20,279 nt of DNA from positions 2,185,405-2,205,683 of the forward strand of contig JAHNZQ020003150.1 in NCBI GenBank assembly GCA_019155205.2, read 5' to 3'. The notes beneath the pieces were generated by a model that worked only from the letters and a program-made list of their open reading frames with translations, ran no database searches and was not told the DNA's origin. This document shows, piece by piece, positions 1-8,898 of the stretch. The first letter of the stretch is position 1. The number at the start of each line of letters is the position of its first letter. Source of the stretch: Gracilaria vermiculophylla. Taxonomy: Eukaryota; Rhodophyta; Florideophyceae; Gracilariales; Gracilariaceae. The translations under genes and the position numbers were made by a program.

Positions 1-2
1 AG

Positions 3-302
3 GATGATGCGCCCATACACACTGCATTGTCAATCAAAAACTGGCTACAGGACTCAGAAGTATCTGTTTTAGAGTGGCGGGCGCGCTCACCAGATCTTGA
101 GCCAATCGAAAACGTTTGGAAACTGCTGGCGTATAAAATTCATGCGCATGGAAGGCAATTCTAGACAGTTTTTGAACTCAAAAACTGTGTTAAAAATTGC
201 TGGAAATCTATTACAGTTGCAACTGTGGAAAAATACATCACTTAGATGCCAAAACGTTGCTTTAGCGTTATACAGCAAAGAGGATGCAAAATAAACTATT
301 GA
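3..302 (+). pseudogene. Tc1/mariner transposase, C-terminal remnant (DDE_3 domain)
   Basis: One frame starting at base 3 reads DDAPIHTA near its start and SPDLEPIENVWKLL about 30 residues later. These are the second and third catalytic blocks of a Tc1/mariner DDE transposase. The spacing from the first D to the E of IEN is 34 residues, as in the D(34)E class. The frame continues through RQF, ELKN and YI and ends with MPKRCFSVIQQRG and KINY before a TGA at 300-302, which is the usual Tc1 C-terminus. Two in-frame TAG codons (162-164 and 243-245) make it non-functional. The window edge removes the DNA-binding part and the first catalytic D. The enzyme would have cut and pasted its own element at TA sites. 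A T-rich 3' tail containing GAAACGGTTTTTTGA (about 336-350) resembles the tail of the second Tc1 remnant near 18880, so the two are probably related. Confidence 0.85.
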
Positions 303-1721
303 ACGTCGCGCAGAAATGATTATTTATTGATGATCATATGCTTTTGAAACGGTTTTTTGACTTTACTTATTATTGTGAAACCTTTTTTTGTAGGCTTACA
401 GTATAGACTTGGCAGTTATTTTAGATTACTGCATCTCGTATGTTTTTTAAACAGTCTGCAGTAATGTTAGATGTACATTGATGCCGCCACGCTCAAGTAT
501 GCAAGGCACCGCGTGTCACCATTGCGGTACCGTAGCAACATGGACGGACTACACAGAGTTTCGAGCTCTACAAAAGACTTGGAAAGGCGCGTGAGCTCCT
601 TTCTCTTTACTGAGTTACTCTAAGCCCTTTCTGGCTAAAATCTTGATTCCGGTGATATGTACCGGCTCCCAGCATGCTAGCGAGCTATCCCGTAGGTCTA
701 TCTGTCTTTCAGGACCCGTTCCAGTTCCACGAATAAGTTACCGATAGCTTTCTGAGCACACTGTACCTACTGCCGTCCTGATGCTGCTTTCACCGTTTTC
801 GTACCAATTGGTTTTGTCATCTTTTGTCATGCTACGTTTGTAATCTCTACACAAGTCTCTCTTGTCTTGACGCAAATACGTGGGCGCGCATGCTTCACGG
901 ATTCTACCATATGTTTGGTCTTCCGACTCAAAGAATAAAATGAAATACAGTTTGGTCGATACGCCAAAGGATCTAAAAGAAAGGAGAACATTGAAAACGA
1001 TTGCTTTTGGCGACTGCTAAAGAACATTTCTTCAAATCATCTGCAAGTACAATTTGAAACAACGTTTCCCGAAAACAGTTTAAAAACTCGTCTGTCAAAA
1101 GGAAAGCTTGCTTCTGCCCCCGGACACATATTTTGGACAACCCAGAAATCATTTTATTGAATAAAACCAATAAAGCGTCTCTCAGTGGTCCGCGAGATAG
1201 CAGAGAAGCATTCTTTCACCTCCAAGGGGATTGCAATTCCAAAGTGGCCCAGGGGTCTGATCCGAGTGACTAATTTGTAAGCGAAGAAGAAGTGTTGCTT
1301 GCCTAAATTGTATTTACTGGCTTATATATTAACGCGATCAGCAAGTTATTCATTGCTCGCGCCCGAAGGGTTTTAATCAAAACTTTCCTAGCTGTAGGGC
1401 AGCAGTTCTTGGAACAAGACTCCTGCGCGTCTTTCAACCAAATGGTACGGGAATTCCTACAAGAGCACCAGTTGCCCACGTGCTAAGAAAAACGGCCATC
1501 AACTACGCCGACGGGACTGTGGGGGCAAACTATAAACAAGTGGCAAACGATAAATTCCACAATAATGATCACCAGGCGATACTTCCCAATACCTTGGGTG
1601 TTGTGCAGCTACGTGGCCCAAATGGAAAAGGAACAGACCCTGAGGATGATAACGGTCCGTTCTTTTCTAGCCTCTCACAACCCGGAGGTAGAGCCGCGAA
1701 GAGAGTCGGATGAGTCGAAAC
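303..1721. other. Stretch without a recognisable gene
   Basis: The first ~150 bases look like the non-coding 3' tail of the Tc1/mariner element. Beyond that I see only short, unsupported reading frames on both strands. A plus-strand stretch at about 970-1160 stays open for roughly 60 codons but matches nothing I know. Another at 1480-1713 runs up to LTR copy B1 and is likewise unrecognised. I saw no RNA gene, tandem repeat or convincing promoter. Confidence 0.5.
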
Positions 1722-2272
1722 TGTGGTACTGTCAGTTCTTCTTTCGAGGTAGTAGAGCACAACGTCCGTTGGGAGTTTTTGTTGACTCCAAAGGTGCATG
1801 TTCCTGAGGGTGGTCTCCAGTATCCGCTGTCTCGAGCCGGGGGAATTCTTGAAGAGAATCCACAAACACCAAACGGAGGGGGAGGTTCACTGGTTGGACA
1901 ATGCTCCTACAGGCACTGCTATGATGCGACCTGGACATCGGCGGCTCAGAAACCTGAGGATGATCGACGAGAGTCTCCAACCGGAAAAGCAGATGAAGAT
2001 TCAAGGGTGCTTGTCTTTACTTCCGCAGAGGCGAAGCTCGACCGGCAGATTAATTATCAAGCCGGGAGCCCGCCTCGGCAGGTCTCACTACTGTAATAAC
2101 TACCTGCATAAATTAACTAAAATAAATATAAATTCTACCGTCCCTTAACATTACTGTAGCGCACGCGAGCGGAATTATGCACCACGTGGCTCAACTAATA
2201 AACATTTCCTCCTTAGGAGTATCACGCCTTAAAGCCACAAAACCATATTTCATTAGGAGCCACTGTACTACA
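1722..2272. repeat. LTR copy B1 (Gypsy-type LTR, about 551 bp)
   Basis: This segment is repeated in the same orientation at 11173-11714, with roughly 80-85% identity by eye. It starts TGTGGTAC and ends GTACTACA, so its ends are near-perfect inverted repeats with the TG...CA hallmark of LTRs. It contains an A/T-rich block (about 2105-2140), a TACTGTAGCGC motif near 2152, and AATAAA at 2197-2202 followed by a small CTCC/GGAG hairpin. No matching 5-bp target duplication flanks it (gaaac versus ttccc), so it is not a clean solo LTR. It could be the 3' LTR of the minus-strand Gypsy element lying between the B copies. Orientation is not settled: the position of the AATAAA favours plus, the possible primer site beside copy B2 favours minus. 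Confidence 0.75.
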
Positions 2273-2349
2273 TTCCCTTCCGAATCTAATTTCTGTGTTA
2301 ATTGTTTTGAAAATCCGAGGTTCAATATGGGTAGCCTTACAAAGTTCCT

Positions 2350-2680
2350 AACGATCATTTGGCTTTCTAATAACTCCTTTGAATTATTGCGCCGGCGAAT
2401 TGTCTGATGCAGCAGCGTCTACATTTCACGGAATTCGGTTTTACCGTCCTGAACAAGAAAGGAGCTTTGCACACGCAAGCAGATGCACTCCCCCACACAG
2501 AAACTGCCGCAAAAGCGAAACCTGTGGAAGTATTGGACGTTCGGTGTTCTATTTTAGAGTCTGAAAGCAGAGAGCTAGGCGGTGTTTCTAATGGCGTCAA
2601 GATTGGTCTCTGCAACGACCTCTTCATTAATAAGCCTTACGTTCCATTAGGGGGTTCGTTTACATGTACATGTACTTAAT
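2350..2680 (+). pseudogene. Gypsy polyprotein fragment: RNase H C-terminal half and linker
   Basis: The plus frame reads NDHLAF, two stops, LL, another stop, then IIAPANCL, then RLHFTEFGFTVLNKKGAL followed by HTQADAL. Ty3/Gypsy RNase H ends with TDH..L.WLL, then RL.L.EFDF.V.YKKG..NTQADALSR, so the assignment is firm despite three stops (about 2368-2382) and substitutions such as ALPH for ALSR. The remaining ~50 codons to 2680 would be the linker towards integrase but match no motif. No reverse transcriptase precedes it on this strand: LTR B1 ends only ~80 bp upstream. Repeat copy A1 interrupts it downstream. It lies on the opposite strand to the large Gypsy remnant at 6640-11111, so it is either a second element or an inverted piece of the first. 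Confidence 0.75.
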
Positions 2681-2724
2681 AGATCTCAGTATTTATGTAA
2701 CTTGGCGTTAGCCTTAGTGGAGAC

Positions 2725-3290
2725 TGTAGTGCAATGTTCCAAAGGGGGTTGTACCACGAAGGATGTTGGGTACCTTCCTCTCGCGACCTAGTTCAGAGGC
2801 AGAGCTTTTCTCAGGAGAGGCACACGAGCCGGGCATACCTTCGAGGCCAAGCTGTCGCAATAATTGCAGGAGAAAATCCAAATGGAGAAACAGGGTATCC
2901 GGCAAGTCCTGTGATTGTGGCAGTTTCCATAAGGTTGTTGAGATTTCCCTGCAAAGATATCGGATTATCTCGTCGCGGCCGGGTATTATCTTGGACCGCA
3001 AGGGTATCTGACATTCCCGGTTGAGTGAGGAGCAGACGTAGAACGGCATGGGATAAACCGGAGCTCCGGGGAGCAAACCTCGTTCGAGGTTTGCCGCTAA
3101 GGCCGAAATGGCTAAAATAATAAAATAATTAAATATCAAAAATACTAAAGTAACACTACAAGGCCGGTGCCATCCGGCACCCCTACTGTAGCCAGCGGGC
3201 AGCTCGCGGTTTCTTCGCGCGTGCAGGGAGGCCATCCAGCCCGCATGTCACGTCGCACGACACCCGCCTGGTTGATTGGGATATGCTACA
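2725..3290 (+). repeat. Repeat family A, copy A1 (LTR-like, internally deleted)
   Basis: The copy starts TGTAGTGCAATG and aligns along its length with A2 (minus, 5730-6586) and A3 (19238-20112). Shared landmarks are the opening with CGAAGGATGTT, CACGAGCCGGGC, CGGCAAGTCCTGT and a hairpin GGTGCC(3166-3171)/GGCACC(3176-3181) followed by CTACTGTAGCC. About 195 bp present in A2 and A3 are missing at about 3095. A perfect 20-bp inverted repeat, CAAACCTCG-TT-CGAGGTTTG, sits at 3074-3093 just before the deletion. The right boundary is uncertain; similarity fades after about 3260. A 173-codon reading frame on the minus strand (2714-3235) lies wholly inside the repeat and is not conserved in the other copies, so I do not call it a gene. 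Confidence 0.75.
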
Positions 3291-5729
3291 GCAGATCGAG
3301 CATCTACCCCGCTCCGTGGTTTTAAAATAACACTGCAATTTGGGAATCCTTCTGCCAGCGACACTGTATCAGGCCCAAGTAGGATAAGAAATCGCAAAAT
3401 TCGAAGGAGCTTCACCCAATCGTGAAGTGCGGTAGTCGTCAGTGAAACATGAAATCAACCCCTCATCTCTTTTTCGCCCCTCTTAACCACCTTTTTTTTT
3501 CACCCAGCTCAATGGCTTCATCGCGCAATGCCAGCCCCAGTGAGCAGGGGTTTTCAACCAATGATGGCACATTTTCAGACATGTGCCGGTATATATCGCT
3601 CGACGCGGGCTTCGCGCAAGAACAAAGGACAAGTACAAGCAAAGAAGAACTCAGGGCCTTTACTGGAAGACTCAAGTCGAGCGCATTTTCACTGGTACCC
3701 TATGCAGGAAAGTTCTTGTGACACTGAGCGGTTACCTGTGCCTCTCCGGAGACCGGGTATTCCCGCCAAGGTCGTTTGCCATGGCCTTTCGCATCGCGGC
3801 CACATCCCCCGAAATCTCGCTAGGGAGAAGCCCGACCTCTCGGAGGAACGGCTCCATGACATTGCTTCATAACACCAGGACCGTAGGCTATGCGGAGGAT
3901 CCGGTACCTACCACCATGGAAGTTGGAGCTACACGGGTCGCTGCGTGCGAGGGAGCAACCGGAGAAAGGTCTTCAGGATCATCCGCCAGAGTTGCAGCGC
4001 TCACAAAACGCAGGGCGTCTTCCTCCATCGACTTGTACCCCTGCACAACAGCCCTTACGTCTATCTCATCTTTGGCTTCACCCGAGCCGGTAAAAAACAT
4101 CTACAAACGCCGCAATGGGTTCGTGATCCATCATAGGGTCACCTTTTGCATAAGCGCAGGGATAGATTCGGCGTTGACAGAACCACAATGGTGGTCAGCC
4201 GGGATCCTCCAGGGCCTATTGCGGTAGGTCTCTGGTTTCGCGCAGCTGGTTTCCGTGTACTTTTACTGGTTAAAGTACACGAAGTCGCCCGCGTCTGTAG
4301 TAGTACGCCCGAGATCGGGACCGGATCCGCAATTTAGCTGGCTCCGCCGCGAATACTATCGCATCATTTCGTCTCAATAGACTTCTGCGACGTAATAGAG
4401 CAGCTCCAGCATCTCTTCCTGGTTTGTTTCAATCCAAGGGGGATTCTTATTTCTAAGCTACGGATGGATATCCGCAAACGTGGCGGGAAAAAGAAAAGAC
4501 GGTTTCGGTCGTACGCCTCGGCAAGGATGTAAGCTGCAGTGCGGATCACCCATTCTGTGATGACGTTAGACCAGTATCAAGAACAAGGATCGCCCACTGT
4601 GGCAGAGCCCGTATATGTCAGGACCGTGGTGGGGGGGCTTGGCGAAAGACCCCCAACATGCCTTGACAGGGGCCCAACAATCTAGAATGGAGACATACCA
4701 CAACCTGCGCAAACGCAGCGCGATGCACTCAATCTCCGTATTCTGATACGGTACGACGATCCGGTTCGGTCTTTCCAACATCACTCTTCGCGGATGAAAG
4801 TTTGCAGGAAGGGTGATCCGCTCTGCTGCAGTAGGTACCAAAATTCAACTCGGATGAACGGGCGCGTACGGCACAAAGCCTCTCAGCGTATCCGGACGCG
4901 GCTCTGCCACTCGATGACCTCCAGGTGTTGAAACATAGCGCATAACCCAATTTCGCCGTGCGTGTTGTAGAACAGGATGTCGAAGGACACAAGGTTCCCC
5001 GTCGGTGTTTGGAACGGTGCCCGGAACTGCTGGAGGTGCGCAATTCGGATCAAAGCGCAATGCACCTCTTTCAAGGATTTTTCGCAACGGCAAGTGATTG
5101 TAGAAGACGGTGCCGCGATGCGGTTGCGTGAATTCTACGGCATGGAAAGCACTCCGGGAATTCGTCCAGGGAGGTTTCCCGACTTTGCGGTATATGCAGC
5201 AATCAGCGGCTCGCCGCGGACCGCGATCGGGTGGAACTACGGAGCGTGTCTGAACATTATGCTTCCCCGCCGAGTTCTCGGGTCAGTCGCCATGATGGCG
5301 ACGTAGGCTGACTAAGGTTGCACTGGCGGCTGTTCACGAAATATGGCACCAACTGGCCAGTGCAGCATGACTGGGGTTCTCATATCGGTCGAGTCCGAGA
5401 ACGGAGTATCCGTACTAGCGGCTGACGCATGTTTAAGTCCCAAGTCGGGTGCGTCCTCTTCAGACAGAGTGCGGCTATGCCACGGGATTAGAACCGAGCG
5501 GAAGCCGGTCACGCTCCTTGCAGGGTGGCTCGGAGTGCGTTCGGGCATTGTGCTTTCGTTGGAGACGGTAGCCAAAGTAGTCGTAGAGGACTCGCAATCA
5601 GTGCCTGTTGGCCTTTGAGACGGAATTCCGGAAGCCGGAGAGTCGGGAGTGCTCTTATTGCCGCTTTTTGACGTGGCTCTTCCTCGTCTAGTTTCACGCC
5701 CTTTCATAGTGGGGGTCATGAATTTTAAC
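3291..5729. other. Unidentified segment between inverted repeat copies A1 and A2
   Basis: No recognisable gene in 2.4 kb. Open frames occur on both strands. The longest is plus 3583-4227 (214 codons), with its complement open at minus 3888-4100, 4566-4841 and 4729-5093. None shows a retrotransposon, transposase or host motif I can name. Base composition resembles the surrounding Gypsy DNA. It may be the body of the element whose LTR is A2 (reading leftward from 5719), or an inverted piece of another element. This is inference only. Confidence 0.4.
5312..5719 (-). other. Unrecognised Ser/Thr/Pro-rich reading frame downstream of LTR A2
   Basis: The reading frame opens with MTPTMKGRETRRGR about 65 bp downstream of the TATA-like box of repeat copy A2 on the same strand, and runs ~136 codons. 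It is rich in S, T, P and R, with no transmembrane or enzymatic motif. Position and composition would suit the disordered start of a gag protein following a 5' LTR. I cannot match it to a gag family, and an upstream ATG at 5770 is also in frame. It has no clear continuation beyond 5312: later minus-strand frames are broken and shifted. It may be a chance open frame. Confidence 0.25.
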
Positions 5730-6586
5730 GTCGTACAAAGAGGATGTTCCTTGAAACTTTGTCGTTTCACCGGACTCCATCAAGGCCGTATTTATAAGAA
5801 CACTAAGTGTCGTGGGCCCGATTCACGTCCATTTGCATGGTGCATTTCAGAGTAACCCACCATGCGCGTGTTGCACGATGTGCAACGAGCGCTGGATGGC
5901 ACACCGGCACGCGCGCGGCAGCCGCGCACGACCCTTTGCCTACAGTATAAGTGCCAGCTGGCACCTGCCATGTACAGTTAATTTAGTCTTTTCGCTGTGT
6001 TACTTATTTTGGCCATTTCGGCCCCATAGCCACAGTGCTTAGCGCGATAGCACTTCGGCCGTCGCCTCCTATAGACAGCATTAGGCTAGATCTTCGGTTT
6101 GAACTTGCCGCCCACGCGGGTAACTCTCTCCTCCTCGAAGAAATCGCCGTACACTGCAAAATTCAACCGCCAGTGACGCCAAGAATCATTGTCTGTAGTA
6201 TTTTTTCTTTTTTTTAGGTTCGTCCTCGTACAAGATCATCCCCACCAGACCTCTGGTCTACCTTTTTTTAGACTACGTCCATCATCCGCTCAACGCGGTG
6301 TGCCCGACTCCCGCGCGGCCCAATAATTTATCCGTCTGCAATGAAATAGCCCGACATATTACATGTAAATCTCTCCGAACTTACGATAACTGCCTTAAAC
6401 ACAGAACGTGTCGTATTTCCGGTTTCTCCATTCGTCTTCCTTCTGCACCCGTTGGGATGGCTTGGCCCCGGAGGTACGCTTTTCTCTTTTGCCTCGCCCG
6501 AGGAAGTCTCTGCCCCTGAACTACCCCGAGAGGGGTAGGTTTGAACATCCTTCGTTATACTTTCCTCTTTGGGATATTGCACTACA
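5730..6586 (-). repeat. Repeat family A, copy A2 (full-length LTR-like, minus orientation)
   Basis: Read on the minus strand it begins TGTAGTGCAATATCCC at 6586 and follows A3 closely. The order is CGAAGGATGTTC, AGGGGCAGAG, a CCAGAGGTC block near 6275, TTGGCGTCAC near 6180, a GGCAAGTTC block near 6100, the palindrome GTGCCAGCTGGCAC at 5951-5964, TATACTGTAGG next to it, GACGTGAATCG near 5820, and a TATA-like box at 5785-5797. The region missing from A1 is present here and in A3, so A1 is the deleted copy. The inner boundary near 5730 is approximate. A2 interrupts the minus-strand Gypsy polyprotein after its reverse transcriptase. Confidence 0.75.
5785..5797 (-). promoter_or_regulatory. Putative TATA box of repeat copy A2
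   Basis: The minus strand reads TTATAAATACGGC. The equivalent place in copy A3 reads TTTATATACGGC. The surrounding GACGTGAATCG (upstream) and CCGGTGAA (downstream) are shared, so the A/T core lies in an aligned, conserved position. I infer a Pol II promoter for the LTR; no transcription data can be seen. Confidence 0.4.
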
Positions 6587-6639
6587 ATCCCCATAATTTT
6601 TCTCCAAATCGAAGGAGGATATGTATTATTCACGCTATC

Positions 6640-7700
6640 GTGGTCTCAAATCCGTTATGAAACGGCGCTCGACATCGCGGATGCAAACAAAAACCCTTTG
6701 AAAACTGTGAGAATCATTGACTAAGTCTTAAGTCTGAAGAGCGTGATGGTGAAGCTCGAATTTTTGGTTTTCCAGTCGTGAGCACCTCAAGTGATACTGA
6801 GAGGTGACTACTGAGATCGCTTCACCAACGCCATTCTGCCATGAAAAAGGCGTGTAGAATTGGAAGATGCATCCTCCGTTTCGATCTTCCTTCGTTTCTT
6901 GAAGAATGCCTTCAAGAAACGGGTACTGCTTCCTGCAACGCGGGACCCTTTACCCGCCTCGCAGGAATCAACAAAGCTCAGGGTATCTACTTTGATCCAA
7001 ATCACGGCAGAAACACATGTTATGGTGGATGTAAACTCCCTTAAACATGGTTTACGGACTGTTCTACCCATTTATTCGTTGTACGAAAAGCATCATTCAG
7101 CCGTTGCGAATGGGATTTTGCAGGTAACCCAAGATAGTCATGTCTACATCCTGGTAGCCAAACGTGGTAACCCCTAAACCCCAGTATCTAGTGAACAACC
7201 AAGTTTTTGGGTCAGTCACGCCACACCCATTGGCAATGGTGCCAACCAAAATGACCCCAGCTAAGGTCCTCGGGATTGGCACCGTTAAGGGGCAGGACTA
7301 AAAGCCCACCTTCAGGTTGTTCCTGTAGGAGGGGAAACCCGACATGGTATTTATCGGAGTCGTCCATCTCAATCTGCCAGTAGCGGCTGTTGGCACCCAG
7401 CGTAGAGAAAACAGACGCATTACCTAATGAGTCAATGCATTCATACATACGGGGTACCGGGTACAAATCGCGTACCGGCACCTTGTTGAGGCGTTTTTAA
7501 TCCATACAGAACCTCAACAAGCCATCTTTCTTCTCCACAAACCCCACCGGGGAGGCCCATTCGGAATGGGGGACTTGATATCGCCTTTTCCCAGCATCTG
7601 GTGGACGTCATCCCGTTCGAAATTGCGCGTATGGAGTCTGGCCTTCCTTGAGAGTTGGTGTACCTGTTTCGCATCAGGTGTGAACTAGATCCGGTGCTTG
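6640..7700 (-). pseudogene. Gypsy reverse transcriptase (with possible start of RNase H)
   Basis: The clearest block, at about 7380-7481, reads VRDLYPVPRMYECIDSLG, then ASVFSTLGANSRYWQIEM. It corresponds to RT motifs YP(I/L)PR(I/M)DE..DSLG and FSTLD..SGYWQI. The N of FSTLGAN replaces the catalytic-core-adjacent residues, and D is lost to G. Upstream (about 7500-7620), in other frames, are pieces like SEWASPV and KKDG.LRFC, the finger domain. Downstream, YQDVDMTIL at about 7139-7156 occupies the place of the YxDD catalytic box and appears degenerate. Near 6870-6950 a stretch RVAGSSTRFLKAFFKKRRK resembles the RT thumb (YRRF..F..IA.PL..LLKK). At least four frame changes are needed. Copying RNA into DNA would have been its role; it cannot work now. 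Confidence 0.8.
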
Positions 7701-7960
7701 GTCAGGCTGACCTATCCCAGGCGACCAGACCACAATTTCTCAAAGGCAGATAGCATATCCACAATACTATGGCGATACCCTTTGAAATTTTCGCCAATTT
7801 GGAGCTTCTCCTGCCAGATGGCATGCATTTCTTCCTCTGCAGCCGTAAAAGTCACTTCAGCCTCCATCATGGCGATTGCATCGCAGTCCAAGAGGTCTTA
7901 CACACGAAGAAGATGAGCCATTCCGGCAGGGGCGGGTGGTGCCAGTCCGACGACGGTTCC

Positions 7961-8689
7961 TTATTGGAGCCTTGACGGCGACTCCTTCAGGTTGATGAAC
8001 ACAACCCTGAAGGGAGTGTTCGGTATTATTTCTATAACACCGTTCGCCATCCTGCATTGCTGCTTCGTCGTCAGGTGTTCACTCTCCTGTAGGAATGAAA
8101 TGCCGGATGCAGAGCTCTGCACCCAAACATCGGCCTTACTCCTCGCGGGTATTTCGATGCTCTTCACCACCCAAAGCTTATTTGACTGCGTCTCCTTCGG
8201 AGGATGACCCACGTGACGCGCGTCGACGTCCAGTCCTGGAGATGTGGATACGATACCTACAGGGGTAGAGTCGTAAAATGTCACCTTTCTCAGGCGTGGG
8301 TAGATTGCACGTACATGCCGGTCCACAAAGGAAGTGCCCAATATGCATTGTGTGGACAAGTTGGGTGCCACAAGGAACCACACCTTCAACTCTAAGAAAC
8401 CCAGCCGGAGATACAGTTATATTGCACCGAGGATGTTCAATGCTCGACGTGACGCATCGTGCACCGTAGAGAGCTTGCCAGTCGTCAAGGAGCCGAGGGC
8501 ACACCCCGGGAGCACGTCAGCGTGCACCAGAATGGGACCTGCTCCGGTGTCGGGGATAGAGCGCACCGTGATGGAGGCGAGCGGGGAACTTCCGATAGAG
8601 GCGAAAATTTTATAATTTTCATGGCGGAGCGTGCAAACAGAATCCTCAAAGGCGTCGAATGGGTCCAACGGGATTGGGGGGCCCGCCAA
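7961..8689 (-). pseudogene. Gypsy aspartic protease (retropepsin-like) domain
   Basis: A single minus frame of ~243 codons with one stop at about 8415. SIPDTGAGPILV at about 8525-8566 holds the DTGA active-site motif (8540-8551) of a retropepsin. About 70 codons later, ILGTSFVDRHV (about 8312-8344) is the ILG motif that closes the protease fold, followed by AIYPRLRKVTF. The tail VVKSIEIPARSKADVWVQS, then NGVIEIIPNTPFRV, is the linker to reverse transcriptase seen in this Gypsy group. The protease would have cut Gag-Pol into mature proteins. Apart from the stop it is the best-preserved domain of this element. It lies between the gag zinc knuckle and the reverse transcriptase. Confidence 0.85.
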
Positions 8690-8898
8690 CTTTGCATCAA
8701 TGGAGCATATAGCATCTTAAACTTTCCCAAAGGCGACCTCCGTGGAGCTGAGGCTCGATGGTTTGGAGCCACGCAGAGCCTCTACGTGTGGGGCTGAGGG
8801 GTTTCCTGGTTGGAGGGGGGCTGAGCTCCAGTAGGGGACGGCTTCTGTGGTTGTGCATGGAGATGCGAGTTGTTCCCTTGAGGTGCAACCTTTTTGGA

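Noticed and set aside
1710..2148. Overlapping open frames of 116-128 codons
   Set aside because: They lie in LTR copy B1, and the equivalent frames in B2 are broken by stops.
2714..3235. Minus-strand open frame of 173 codons
   Set aside because: Lies entirely inside repeat copy A1 and spans its internal deletion; the frame is not kept in A2 or A3.
3583..4227. Plus-strand open frame of 214 codons
   Set aside because: Compositionally odd, overlapped by open frames on the other strand, and without any domain or conserved motif; kept only as part of the unidentified segment.
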